A DNA stretch of 64,000 nt from Jatrophihabitans sp964252635 (GTDB taxonomy: Bacteria; Actinomycetota; Actinomycetes; Mycobacteriales; Jatrophihabitantaceae), in assembly GCF_964252635.1 (NCBI RefSeq), contig NZ_CAXUNP010000019.1, positions 5,504 through 69,503 on the forward strand, in the 5' to 3' direction. Of the stretch, positions 40,417 through 49,186 are shown piece by piece; within the stretch, counting starts at the first letter, position 1, and each line of letters begins with the position of its first letter. A program made the translations under genes and the position numbers. The notes below the pieces were generated by a model that saw nothing but the letters and a program-made list of their open reading frames with translations, was not told where the DNA came from and made no database searches.

Positions 40417-41019
40417 ATGGGACGTCAGGTGGTGCCACTGACCCTGGACAACCTGTCGGACCTGCCCGGCACCTGTCGGCGGTGCGTGTACTGGGAGCTG
40501 GCCCCGGCGGCCGACACGGGCGCCGACGCGGCGCTGGACAAGGAGGCCTGGGTCTCCGACACCCTGCTGGAGTGGGGTACGTGTGGCCAGCTCGCCTACT
40601 CCGACGGGCGGCCGGTGGGCTACGTGCTGTACGCGCCGCCCGGGTACGTGCCCCGGGCGACCGGGTTCCCGACCTCTCCGGTGGGCGCGGACGCCGTCCT
40701 GCTGATGACCGCCTACGTCACGCCGCAGTTCCGCAACGGCGGCATCGGGCGGGTCCTGGCCCAGACCACGGTGCGGGAGATGGCCCGTCGCGGGTACCGC
40801 GCCCTCGAGGCGTTCGGGCGCACCGGCGACGGGGACGGGACCGGGTGTGTGCTGCCGGCGGCGTACCTGACCGGGGTCGGTTTCACCGTCATCCGGCGGC
40901 ATCCGACATTGCCCCGGCTGCGGCTGGACGTGCGGGGTGCGGTCACCTGGCGGGCTGAGATGGAGGGCGCGATCGAGCGGCTGCTCGGCGGGATCACCTC
41001 GCCGGCCGCGACCCGCTGA
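40417..41019 (+). CDS. GNAT family N-acetyltransferase
   Basis: 200 residues, ATG 40417 with a strong GGAGGAGG. MGRQVVPLTLDNLSDLPGTCRRCVYWEL has a CxxC near the N-terminus; the acetyl-CoA-binding loop is in YVTPQFRNGGIGRVLAQTTVREMARRG. This protein is common near parB-trx in actinobacteria. The acceptor substrate is unknown. The CxxC and nearby Trp are conserved features of the group rather than a clear metal site. Confidence 0.86.
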   Translation: MGRQVVPLTLDNLSDLPGTCRRCVYWELAPAADTGADAALDKEAWVSDTLLEWGTCGQLAYSDGRPVGYVLYAPPGYVPRATGFPTSPVGADAVLLMTAYVTPQFRNGGIGRVLAQTTVREMARRGYRALEAFGRTGDGDGTGCVLPAAYLTGVGFTVIRRHPTLPRLRLDVRGAVTWRAEMEGAIERLLGGITSPAATR

Positions 41020-41078
41020 GACGGTTCGTCAGCACGCCCGCCCGTCGGTGGTCGAGAGCGTGAGCACGCCGGTACGGC

Positions 41079-42197
41079 TCAGTGGGCGGCGGCGGGCATC
41101 CGCATGACCCCGGTGGTGGGGTCGTCGCCGAGCGGCAGATACAGGCGCTGCACGGCGACGAGCAGGCCCTCGGCCATGGTGTCGCGGTAGAGCGGGTCGA
41201 GCAGCTTGGCGCGGTCCTCGGCGGAGCTCAGGTACCCCACCTCGATGCGCACGGCGGGCATGCGGGTGAGCCGCAGCATCGACCAGGACTTGCCGTGGAT
41301 GCGGCAGTCGAGCATGCCCGTGCGGGCGACGAGCTCGCGCTGGGCGAGGTCGGCCAGCCGCTCGCCGATGGTCGAGCTGGAGACACCCGCGCCGTAGTAG
41401 TAGGCGGCGACCCCGTTGGCCCGCGGCGACGGGGAGGCGTCGAGATGGATCGACAGCAGCAGGTCGGCCCCGACGTCGTTCGCCAGCTGCGCGCGCTGCT
41501 CGGTGCTGGCCCCGTTGTGCGGCCCGCGGGTGAACCAGGTCTGCACGCCCAGCGCGCTGAGCCGCCCTTCCAGGCGGGAGGTCAGCTCCCAGACCAGGTC
41601 GGCCTCGCGGATGCCGTCGACGACCGCACCGGCGTCCGGGCCGCCGTGGCCGGCGTCGAGCACGATGCGCTTGCCGAGCAGGTTGGGCCCGGAGTCGGCG
41701 ACGGCGATCTGGTCGCGCAGCAGCTGCGGCCGACCGCCGACGACGCGGCGCCCGAGCTGGCGCAGGGCCCGCAGGGTGTCGGGCCCGCAGATGCCGTCGG
41801 CGATGAGCCCGTAGTCGCGCTGGAAGTCCCGCAGCGCCTCGGCCGTGGCCAGCGCGAAGATCCCGTCGGGACGGGTCAGCGGGAAACCGAGCTCGAGCAG
41901 CTGGGTCTGCAGCTCGGCGACGTCGTCGCCGACCAGCGGCTGGCCGGCCTCGTGGGCCAGCACGCGGTCCCCGAGCTTCCAGTGCGCCCCGGTCAGCGCG
42001 ACGTAGGTCTCGCGGCCCACCTGACCGTCGACCGACAGCCCACGGCGTTGCTGGAAGTGCCGGATGGCGAGTTCGGTCGCCTCGTCGAAGTGGGACTGGG
42101 ACACCGGTGCGATGTTGTCGAGCAGGCCGATCGTGGCGAGCATCGTGCGGACCTCCGCGACAGCGGTGCCGGAGTCACCGCGACGCAGGGGTTGCAT
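41079..42197 (-). CDS. cwlM: CwlM-like N-acetylmuramoyl-L-alanine amidase with two peptidoglycan-binding domains
   Basis: 372 residues from the ATG at 42197 (an ATG at 42221 would add 8). PG_binding_1 domains at about 7-68 and 84-146 (FQQRRGLSVDGQVG, FQRDYGLIADGICGPDTLRALRQLG), then amidase_3: VLDAGHGGPDAG, GIREADLVWEL, LLLSIHLDASPS, RMPAVRIEVGYLSS. The zinc ligands appear intact (His184, Glu198, His251) and the catalytic Glu319 is present. Mycobacterial CwlM, at the same place next to trxA/trxB, has lost these and acts as a PknB-controlled regulator of MurA; this one ends at MPAAAH without the long C-terminal tail. No signal peptide is visible. Confidence 0.9.
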   Translation of the reverse strand: MQPLRRGDSGTAVAEVRTMLATIGLLDNIAPVSQSHFDEATELAIRHFQQRRGLSVDGQVGRETYVALTGAHWKLGDRVLAHEAGQPLVGDDVAELQTQLLELGFPLTRPDGIFALATAEALRDFQRDYGLIADGICGPDTLRALRQLGRRVVGGRPQLLRDQIAVADSGPNLLGKRIVLDAGHGGPDAGAVVDGIREADLVWELTSRLEGRLSALGVQTWFTRGPHNGASTEQRAQLANDVGADLLLSIHLDASPSPRANGVAAYYYGAGVSSSTIGERLADLAQRELVARTGMLDCRIHGKSWSMLRLTRMPAVRIEVGYLSSAEDRAKLLDPLYRDTMAEGLLVAVQRLYLPLGDDPTTGVMRMPAAAH

Positions 42198-42428
42198 ATC
42201 GGTTCGGACCTCGCGCTTCATCGGCTGGTTCACGTCGTCATGCTTCACATCGAGCTGGTCGTTCCGATCTCGGAGGGACCATCGGACCACGGACATTCTG
42301 CCTCAACGCGGCGACGGGCCGAAACGCGCCTGACGCGTTCCGGGAGCGGTCTCAGCCAGCCGTCAACTCGGGGCTACGGCGGCAGGGCTCGGGAACGGCG
42401 CGATGACCGTAGAGCCGTTCGACCGAAA

Positions 42429-42457
42429 GAGGCGGTCACCCGGTGGGTGACCGCCTC
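42429..42457 (-). terminator. Intrinsic terminator after trxA
   Basis: A perfect 13-bp stem (42429-42441 with 42445-42457) and a 3-base loop, 12 bases past the trxA stop; on the minus strand it is followed by TTTCGGTC. It separates trxBA from cwlM. The remaining 230 bases up to the cwlM start hold no gene. Confidence 0.85.
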
Positions 42458-42469
42458 AGCGGGGCTTCG

Positions 42470-42799
42470 TCAGCCGACGTAGTCGGTGAGCTCGCGCAGG
42501 ATCGCGGCCTTGGGCCGGGCCCCCACGATGGTCTTGACGAGCTCGCCACCCTGGAACACGGCCATCGTCGGGATGGACATGACCTGGTACTTGCGCGCGG
42601 TCTCGGGGTTCTCGTCGATGTTGAGCTTGGCGATCGTGAGCTTGCCGGCCTGCTCGCCGGCGATCTCCTCGAGCACCGGGGCGACCTGGCGGCACGGCCC
42701 GCACCACTCGGCCCAGAAGTCGACGAGGACCGGCCCGTCGGCGCCCAGGACGTCGGAGTCGAAGCTGCTGTCGGTGACGGCCTTGGTGTTGGCGCCCAT
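42470..42799 (-). CDS. trxA: Thioredoxin
   Basis: 109 residues, ATG 42799 behind AGGAGA. Active site WAEWCGPCRQVAP, cis-Pro loop YQVMSIPTMAVFQ. Disulfide reductase recycled by TrxB, whose gene lies upstream on the same strand with 142 bases between them. That spacer contains the third parS-like site. Confidence 0.97.
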   Translation of the reverse strand: MGANTKAVTDSSFDSDVLGADGPVLVDFWAEWCGPCRQVAPVLEEIAGEQAGKLTIAKLNIDENPETARKYQVMSIPTMAVFQGGELVKTIVGARPKAAILRELTDYVG

Positions 42800-42887
42800 G
42801 TGATTCTCCTGTCGGTGAGGTGTTGCCGGCGAACCGGCTCTGGTGGAACGCGGACCGGGTGCTGCGGATTCCGCTCCGATGGTGATC

Positions 42888-42901
42888 GTTTCCCGTGAAA
42901 C
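42888..42901. promoter_or_regulatory. parS: parS-like site 3, between trxB and trxA
   Basis: GTTTCCCGTGAAAC, the exact reverse complement of the two 14-mers inside parA, 6.5 kb away from them and in an intergenic spacer. Identity of all three supports a real ParB site with a shared one-base departure from the palindrome. Confidence 0.82.
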
Positions 42902-42941
42902 CTGTGGTGCATGGGACGGATGGTGCCGTGTGGTGACTGGA

Positions 42942-43922
42942 TTACGCGTTGCCGACGAGCTCCGACTCCTCGGTGGCGACGGCCGGTGAGACGTGGTCCT
43001 CGTCGAGGGCTGCGAGGTACCGCTCGGCGTCCAGTGCCGCCTGACACCCGGTGCCGGCCGCAGTGATGGCCTGGCGATAGGTGTGGTCGACGAGGTCGCC
43101 GGCGGCGAAGACACCGTCGAGGTTGGTGTAGGTGCCGTCGTGGGTGAGCACGTAGCCCTCCGCGTTGAGGTCGATCTGACCCTTCACCAGCTCGCTGCGC
43201 GGGTCGTGGCCGATCGCGATGAACAGCCCGGTGACGTCGAGGTCGCGCTCGGCGCCGGTGGCGGTGTCGCGCAGGCGGACGCCGCTCACCGAGGTGTCAC
43301 CGTGGATGTCGGCGACCTCGCTGTTCCACGCCCAGCTGATCTTGGGGTCGTTGGCCGCCCGCTCGATCATGAACTTGCTGGCGCGCAGGGTGTCGCGCCG
43401 GTGCACGATGGTGACCGATCGAGCGAAGCGGCTCAGGAACGTCGCCTCCTCCATCGCGGTGTCCCCGCCGCCGACGACCGCGATGTCGTGGTCGCGGAAG
43501 AAGAAGCCGTCACAGGTGGCACACCAGGACACGCCGTGCCCGGACAAGGCGTCCTCGCGCGCAAGGCCCAGCGACTTGTACGCGGAGCCCATGGCCAGGA
43601 TGACCGCGTCCGCGGTGAACTCGCCGTCGTGGGTGCGCACGACCTTGACCGGTCCGCTGAGCTCGACGGACACGACGTCGTCGGCCACCAGCTCGGCCCC
43701 GAAGCGCTCGGCCTGGCTGCGGATGTTGCTCATCAGCTCGGGGCCCATGATGCCGTCGGGGAACCCCGGGAAGTTCTCGACGTCGGTGGTGTTCATGAGG
43801 GCGCCGCCGTACTGGCTGCCTTCGAACACCAGGGGAGCGAGATCGGCGCGGGCGGAGTACAGCGCCGCGGTGTAGCCGGCCGGTCCCGAGCCGACGATGA
43901 TGACCTTGCGGTGGGTGGTCAC
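42942..43922 (-). CDS. trxB: Thioredoxin-disulfide reductase
   Basis: 326 residues, GTG start at 43922. FAD-binding GSGPAGYTAALYSARADL, redox pair SWCATCDGFFF, NADPH-binding VVGGGDTAMEEATFL, and GVFAAGDLVDHTYRQAITAAGTGCQAALDAERYL. Reduces TrxA with NADPH. Located directly after murJ in the reading direction, 127 bases on. Confidence 0.97.
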   Translation of the reverse strand: MTTHRKVIIVGSGPAGYTAALYSARADLAPLVFEGSQYGGALMNTTDVENFPGFPDGIMGPELMSNIRSQAERFGAELVADDVVSVELSGPVKVVRTHDGEFTADAVILAMGSAYKSLGLAREDALSGHGVSWCATCDGFFFRDHDIAVVGGGDTAMEEATFLSRFARSVTIVHRRDTLRASKFMIERAANDPKISWAWNSEVADIHGDTSVSGVRLRDTATGAERDLDVTGLFIAIGHDPRSELVKGQIDLNAEGYVLTHDGTYTNLDGVFAAGDLVDHTYRQAITAAGTGCQAALDAERYLAALDEDHVSPAVATEESELVGNA

Positions 43923-44049
43923 GTGTCCTCATTTCCGCGGTCGCGACGAGCGTGTCGCTGGACGACTGCGCGCGAACCGCACGGTCTGGGCAACGACCCT
44001 AGGGCCTGCGATGTTCCGGGCCCAGCTGTGACGCGGGAGGCGGTGGGCG

Positions 44050-45987
44050 TCATCGGCGCCGCACCGAGGCGAGCGCCTGCTGGACCTCGGGGATGCGCAT
44101 CCGCCAAGCGACCACAACGAGCACGAGCAACCCCACCAGCCCACCACCGACCAGGCCCGTCCACGACCCGAACCGGGCGCCGCCGAGCTCGTGACGGGCC
44201 AGCAGGACGACCGCGTACGCGGCCGCGGCCCCGACGGCGGACGCCACGGCGATCCGGGTGACGGTGCCCAGCACGGCGCCGAAGCCGAGGTGTCCCAGCC
44301 GCCTGGTCAGCACGATGTGGCCGACGACGGCGCCGACGAGATAGGAGAACGAGGTGGCGATGTTGAGCCACTGGACGGCGTGCACCGACGGGTGCAGCTC
44401 GACGTTCGTGCCCTTGGGGGCGGCGTAGATCCGATCCGTCACGAGCACCAGGACGACCTTGGTCGCCACCATGAACGCGTTGATGAGGGTCGGCGTCCGA
44501 CCGTCGCGCATCGCGTAGAAGACCCTCAGCTGCAGCATGACGAGCGCGAACGGGAACAGGCCGAAGGCCGACCACGCCAGCGAGGAGCCGATGAGGTGCG
44601 CGCCGGCGATGGAGGTGCTGCCGTAGGCGAACAGCGTGACCGTCATGGCCGGGCCGAGCACGATCAGGCCCGCGGTGACCGGGATCAGCGAGACCGCGGA
44701 CAGGCGCGCGCCCAGGGACAGGTCGCCGACGACGGCGTCGTTGTCACCGCGGACGGCGGCCCGGGACATCCTCGGCATGATCGCCGTGAGCAGGGAGACG
44801 ACCAGGATCCCGTACGGCATCTGGAAGAGCAGGTCGGCGTAGGTGAAGACGCTGAAACCGCCGTTGCGGTTGCCCACCACCTGGATGACGGTGACGCCGA
44901 CCTGGCTCACGACGACGTAGGCCAGCACCCAGCCGGCGAGTGACCCGACCTCGCGCATCCGGCCGACCTCGTGCGACCGGGCCCGGAAGCGCCACTGCCA
45001 GGTGAACCCCGATCGTTTCAGCGCCGGGATCAGCACCAGGGCCTGGCCGGCGATGCCCAGCGTGGTCCCGATGCCCACGACGAGGATCTGCGGGGTGGTG
45101 ATGCTCGTGGGGCTCAGCGTCTTCGGGCCGGGCAGGGCCCAGAAGACGCCGACGGTGACGATCATGATCACGTTGTTGAGCACCGGTGCCCAGGCCCCGG
45201 GACGGTAGCTGTGCCGGATGTTGAGCACGGCCACGAACATCGCGCCGAGGCCGTAGAAGAAGATCTCGGGCAGCAGCAGGGTCGCGAAGATGCCCGTCAG
45301 TTCCCGGCGCGGGCCGGCCTCGACGAACCCGGCGGCGATGAGCGGTGCGGCCAGGACGGCCAGCATGGTCATCGCGCCCAGCGCGACGGTGGCGATGGAG
45401 AGCAGCCGCTGGGTGTAGGCGACCCCGTCGTCGTCGTCGTGGACCTGGGCCTGGACGAGCAGCGGGATCAGCACGCTGGACAGCACGCCGCCGAGCAGCA
45501 GCTCGTAGATCATGTTCGGCAGGTTGTTGCCGGAGTTGTAGGCGTTGCCGACCGCGCCCACGCCGAGGGCGGCGACGAGCAGGATGCTGCGCAGGAACCC
45601 GGTCACCCGGCTGGCCAGGCTGGCCACCGCGATGGAGCCGCTGGCCGCCATCAGCCCGCGGGTGGTGTTCTCCTGCGCGACCGGGTCCTCGCGGGCCTCG
45701 GCCTCCGCGGCCTGCAGGGCGGCGGTCTCGACGCCGCTGTCGAGCGGGTCACCCGTCGGCCCGGCCGTCTCCGGTGCGGCGTGGGCAGGCTTGCGACCTC
45801 GCTTGCGCGGGCGTCCGGTGTAGGTCGGCTCGCTCCAGCGCGGTTCGTCGCGAGGGCCGACGTCCTCGCTGTCGACCAGGACCGAGCCCATCGGGTCGGC
45901 CTCGGTGAACATCCGGGGCTCGAAGGGCTGGCTGCCGGCGTAGAGCGTGGGGCTGCCCCACTCGTCCTCGGCGACCGGCGTGCTCAT
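44050..45987 (-). CDS. murJ: Lipid II flippase MurJ (MviN family)
   Basis: 645 residues from the ATG at 45987 (a GTG two codons earlier is possible). A disordered, charged N-terminus of about 105 residues precedes roughly 14 membrane helices: ASLASRVTGFLRSILLVAALG, NAYNSGNNLPNMIYELLLGGVLSSVLIPLL, YADLLFQMPYGILVVSLLTAIMPRMSR. Flips lipid II across the membrane. It ends shortly after the last helix (RMRIPEVQQALASVRRR); the pseudokinase and extracellular domains of the mycobacterial protein are missing. Follows the DUF6049 gene by 10 bases. Confidence 0.95.
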   Translation of the reverse strand: MSTPVAEDEWGSPTLYAGSQPFEPRMFTEADPMGSVLVDSEDVGPRDEPRWSEPTYTGRPRKRGRKPAHAAPETAGPTGDPLDSGVETAALQAAEAEAREDPVAQENTTRGLMAASGSIAVASLASRVTGFLRSILLVAALGVGAVGNAYNSGNNLPNMIYELLLGGVLSSVLIPLLVQAQVHDDDDGVAYTQRLLSIATVALGAMTMLAVLAAPLIAAGFVEAGPRRELTGIFATLLLPEIFFYGLGAMFVAVLNIRHSYRPGAWAPVLNNVIMIVTVGVFWALPGPKTLSPTSITTPQILVVGIGTTLGIAGQALVLIPALKRSGFTWQWRFRARSHEVGRMREVGSLAGWVLAYVVVSQVGVTVIQVVGNRNGGFSVFTYADLLFQMPYGILVVSLLTAIMPRMSRAAVRGDNDAVVGDLSLGARLSAVSLIPVTAGLIVLGPAMTVTLFAYGSTSIAGAHLIGSSLAWSAFGLFPFALVMLQLRVFYAMRDGRTPTLINAFMVATKVVLVLVTDRIYAAPKGTNVELHPSVHAVQWLNIATSFSYLVGAVVGHIVLTRRLGHLGFGAVLGTVTRIAVASAVGAAAAYAVVLLARHELGGARFGSWTGLVGGGLVGLLVLVVVAWRMRIPEVQQALASVRRR

Positions 45988-45997
45988 CGGCACCCCA

Positions 45998-48292
45998 TCA
46001 TGACGCCGGCTCGTGCTCGGGCGTGGAGGCCGGGGTCGGCGGCGCGGCGCCGCTGCGCTTGCGGCGCAGACGCAGCATGCGACGGGTCAGGCGCACGAGC
46101 AGGGCGAGCGCGAGCACCACCCCGGAGACGACCGTGATGACCACGCCGATGGTGCCGAGCACCGTGCTGTGGACGAAGACCGTCACCGGCTGGCCCAGCG
46201 TCCCGCTGTCCGGTGTGTGCAGCTGGGCGCTCACCGGGATGCGTCCGGTGCGCTGGATGTGGGTGTCGACCCTGACGGTGGCCTTCGAACCGGCGCCGAT
46301 CTGCACGACCTGGCTGGTGCGGTCGGCGAAGCCGGGCAGGCCGCCCACCGCGTTCACACCGACCCGCACCTGCACGCTCAGCGCGTTGTCGTTCTGCACG
46401 GTGATCGGGAGCTTGGAGTTGCTCGACGCCAGGGTGTAGCTGCTGTTGCGGCGGTTCAGGATGCGGACGCCGTGCAGGTAGCGCGTCAGCTGTCGCTGGA
46501 GGGCCTGGCTCCGGAGGGCACCCCCGGTGAGGCCACCGACACCGGCGGACGCGCCGGCCCGGCTCCACGCCGCGGACTCGGCGAGCTGCACCGTGACCGG
46601 CAGGGCGGCGAGGACGGTGCGCCCGGCCGCGGAGCCCTGGATGAGCGACGCGACCGGTTGTTCGGTGCGCCGGACCGCGGCGATCCGGTCCAGCTGGGCC
46701 GGCGACAGCCCGTTCGAGGACGTGACGGTGCGGCGCAAGGCGGTCGTGCCGGTCGAACTGGTGCCGGGCGAACCGGCACGGGCCGCGGCGTCGGCGGAGA
46801 CCGCCCGGGTGAACAGCGAGCTGCTGGTCGCGGTGATGAGCTTCGCCGCGGCCTCGGGCGATGGGTCGACGTAGCGTGGCGCAGCGAACACGGCGTGCTG
46901 CGCCTGGTCGGGCTGCTGGGCGATGCGCACCGCCAGCTCCGAGACCAGCTGCGGCATCGCCGCCGTCGACCCGGCACGTGTCAGCATCGCGGCGCTGGTG
47001 CGCTGCAAGGTCGGCGCGGTGAGCAGGGCGGAGACCCGTCCGCCCGTCGAGGCCAGGGCGGCCGACGACACGGGGATGCTGCTGCGGGTGCTGGGCCGCA
47101 CCCGCGAGCCGTCGAGGACCACGGTGCCGGCCCCGCCGGCGACCAGGCTGTCCAACGTGGCCCCGGTGGCCGCGTTGGTGGGTGGCCACGCCAGCGTGTG
47201 CGCGAGCTGGTGGTCGCCGAGCGCGTTGGCCACCCCGGTGGAGACGGGCTCCGGCAGGTTCTGCGTCCAGGACAGGTTGCGCCGGGTCAGGCCGGTGACG
47301 TCCGGGTCGGCCAGCGGCGTCAGCTGGAGATCGAGGACGTTCGGGCGCGCGTCCAGCAGCGCGCGCAACCGGGTCAGCCACGAGGACGCCGCCTGCTGAC
47401 CGGTGCCGGTGGACAGGGTGCCGTTGCTCGCGCGGACGCGGTAGCCGAGGGTCATCTCCTGCAGCTCGTCGAGCAGTTCGGGGTCGACGACGAGCGTCAG
47501 CGGTTGGCTGCTCGAGAGCCTCTCGACGACCTGCAGGGCGCGATCGAGCCGGCCGCCGTTCGCGACCGAGCTCGCCAGGGCGTCGTCGGTGAAGGTGCGC
47601 CCGGTGGTGGTGCGGTGGGGCCTGTCGATGAGCGGCCAGATCCACGTGACGCCGACCTTCGTCGTCGGGGCCTGGTCGAAGGTGGGCAGGTAGGTGCGGG
47701 TCCCGCCGATGGTGATGGTCGAACCCTCCACGGTCCGTTGTGCCGTGAGGTCGATGGGGTAGACGGACGCGGTCGCGCAGAGGCAGACGTGCTCGTCGTT
47801 CTGCTGGCTCGTCGTCGTGGTGAAGGTCGCGGTCACCGGCACCTTCGGCGGCAGGGTGACCGACGGGGCCTTGGTCGCCTCGATCGTCCGGCCACCGGTG
47901 CGGGCGCTGCTGTCGGACACCGAGTCGTCGAGCACCGCCTGCGATCCGATCGGGTCACCGCGCTCGGCCGCGAGCGACACCCCGGTCAGGGTCTGGCTGC
48001 CGTTGTTGACCAGCGTCGCGGTGATCGTCAGCGGTCTCGGTGTCGCGGTGATGGCGGGGACGGCCGGGTCGACGTTCGCCACGGACACCGACACGGTGTC
48101 GGCGCGAACCCGGTTCGTGGCGGCCGGGGCCACCGCCGCGGAACCCGTCGCCGGCGCGGCCAGCGCCGCCGCGCCGAGCAGCGTGGCCGTCGCGAGCAGG
48201 CACGAGGCCGACCGGCGCAGCGTCGCCCGGGCCCCCGGGCGCGGCGTCGGACGCAGACGCCTTCCCGTGTCCGCTCCGCAAGCGTCGCTCAC
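45998..48292 (-). CDS. DUF6049 family membrane protein (Rv3909-like)
   Basis: 764 residues. The GTG at 48292 is the last of a chain of repeated GTGA start/stop overlaps; no better start is seen before the signal sequence. A basic N-region (residues 11-28), hydrophobic signal LLATATLLGAAALAAPATG, a long extracytoplasmic part (PLTITATLVNNGSQTLTGV, WIWPLIDRPH, ALGDHQLAHTLAWPP) and one membrane helix near the C-terminus (GVVITVVSGVVLALALLVRL), then a Pro-rich basic tail. The order pcnA, Nudix, this gene, murJ is conserved from mycobacteria. Function unknown; a role with MurJ at the envelope is an inference. Confidence 0.87.
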   Translation of the reverse strand: MSDACGADTGRRLRPTPRPGARATLRRSASCLLATATLLGAAALAAPATGSAAVAPAATNRVRADTVSVSVANVDPAVPAITATPRPLTITATLVNNGSQTLTGVSLAAERGDPIGSQAVLDDSVSDSSARTGGRTIEATKAPSVTLPPKVPVTATFTTTTSQQNDEHVCLCATASVYPIDLTAQRTVEGSTITIGGTRTYLPTFDQAPTTKVGVTWIWPLIDRPHRTTTGRTFTDDALASSVANGGRLDRALQVVERLSSSQPLTLVVDPELLDELQEMTLGYRVRASNGTLSTGTGQQAASSWLTRLRALLDARPNVLDLQLTPLADPDVTGLTRRNLSWTQNLPEPVSTGVANALGDHQLAHTLAWPPTNAATGATLDSLVAGGAGTVVLDGSRVRPSTRSSIPVSSAALASTGGRVSALLTAPTLQRTSAAMLTRAGSTAAMPQLVSELAVRIAQQPDQAQHAVFAAPRYVDPSPEAAAKLITATSSSLFTRAVSADAAARAGSPGTSSTGTTALRRTVTSSNGLSPAQLDRIAAVRRTEQPVASLIQGSAAGRTVLAALPVTVQLAESAAWSRAGASAGVGGLTGGALRSQALQRQLTRYLHGVRILNRRNSSYTLASSNSKLPITVQNDNALSVQVRVGVNAVGGLPGFADRTSQVVQIGAGSKATVRVDTHIQRTGRIPVSAQLHTPDSGTLGQPVTVFVHSTVLGTIGVVITVVSGVVLALALLVRLTRRMLRLRRKRSGAAPPTPASTPEHEPAS

Positions 48293-48515
48293 GCCTCGCT
48301 CCGCTCGGCCGTGCGGAGACGCATTTCCCTTGTCGCTCCGCAAGCGTCGCTCACGCCTCGCTCCGCTCGGCCGTGCGGAGACGCATTTNNNNNNNNNNNN
48401 NNNNNNNNNNNNNNNNNNNNNNNNNNNNNNNNNNNNNNNNNNNNNNNNNNNNNNNNNNNNNNNNNNNNNNNNNNNNNNNNNNNNNNNNCCCTTGTCGCTC
48501 CGCAAGCGTCGCTCA
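48272..48515 (-). repeat. 62-bp tandem array of GTGA-coupled mini-ORFs, interrupted by an assembly gap
   Basis: Unit length 62 (identical 14-mers start at 48272 and 48334). Read on the minus strand each unit gives a GTG start, 21 codons (VSDACGATREMRLRTAERSEA) and a TGA lying in the next unit's GTGA. A complete example is 48289-48354. The Nudix gene stop and the DUF6049 start have the same GTGA overlap, so the array expands one ancestral coupling point. The N stretch hides further copies. The last unit, at the DUF6049 start, is degenerate and reads VSDACGADTGRRLRP. Confidence 0.85.
48389..48488. other. Assembly gap (100 N)
   Basis: Exactly 100 ambiguous bases, the conventional mark of a scaffold gap of unknown size. 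Both flanks are units of the 62-bp repeat, so the gap is most likely a collapsed tandem array. Confidence 0.98.
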
Positions 48516-49121
48516 CGCGCTGTCGGCGAGCAACCTGCCCGCAGTGTCGACGAGGCCGCGCTCGTCGGGGTAGGCGAGCTGACCACGGATCTCGGGCAGC
48601 GGCACCCAGGCGACCTCGTCGACCTCGACGTCGGCGTCGGAGAGTTCCCCGCCGGTGCGCCGCATCAGGTAGTGCCGCACGGTCTTGTGGATCCGCCGGC
48701 CCTCGGCCACGAACCAGAAGTCGATGGTGCCGAGCTCGGCCACGATGATCCCGGCGATGCCGGTCTCCTCCTCGACCTCGCGGACGGCCGCCTGCTCGGC
48801 GGTCTCCCCGGCCTCGATGTGGCCCTTCGGCAGCGACCACAGCAGCCGTCCGTGACGGTCGGTACGGCCGATGAGGGCCCCGCGCGGGATCTCCCCGGCG
48901 AGGTCCAGGACGAGTCCGCCGGCGCTGAACTCGTCGACCTGACGCAGCCAGCGGCGCGGCCGGCGCCGGCGGCGCGACCCGGATTCGCCGCTCGAGCCGG
49001 CGCCGCCCGAGCCCGTGCCGCCGGATTTCGGGCCACCCGAGCCCCGCGACGAGGCGCTGCCGCGCGGGTGACCCGAGTGCGGTCCCGGCCGGGGTGGCAG
49101 CTGTTCGGGACCCGGGGACAT
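48513..49121 (-). CDS. Nudix hydrolase (MutT4-like)
   Basis: 202 residues, ATG at 49121. The first 75 are Gly/Ser/Arg-rich and low in complexity. The Nudix domain starts at about 78 (DEFSAGGLVLDL) with the box KGHIEAGETAEQAAVREVEEETGI intact at about 115-138. Located between pcnA (divergent) and the DUF6049 gene as is Rv3908 (mutT4) in mycobacteria. Substrate probably a nucleotide derivative. The stop TGA at 48513 overlaps the GTG of the first 62-bp repeat. Confidence 0.9.
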   Translation of the reverse strand: MSPGPEQLPPRPGPHSGHPRGSASSRGSGGPKSGGTGSGGAGSSGESGSRRRRRPRRWLRQVDEFSAGGLVLDLAGEIPRGALIGRTDRHGRLLWSLPKGHIEAGETAEQAAVREVEEETGIAGIIVAELGTIDFWFVAEGRRIHKTVRHYLMRRTGGELSDADVEVDEVAWVPLPEIRGQLAYPDERGLVDTAGRLLADSA

Positions 49122-49186
49122 GCCGCGATGGTAACCGGCGGGTGGGTACGCTGGCCGTCCGTGACACCGCATGAGGGCCGATCCGG

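Noticed and set aside
38944..41019. 691-residue fused open frame ending in the GNAT domain
   Set aside because: Its first two thirds are the aminotransferase gene read out of frame; only the part from 40417 is real.
48272..48515. CRISPR array
   Set aside because: Units are contiguous without unique spacers and no cas genes are present; it is a plain tandem repeat.
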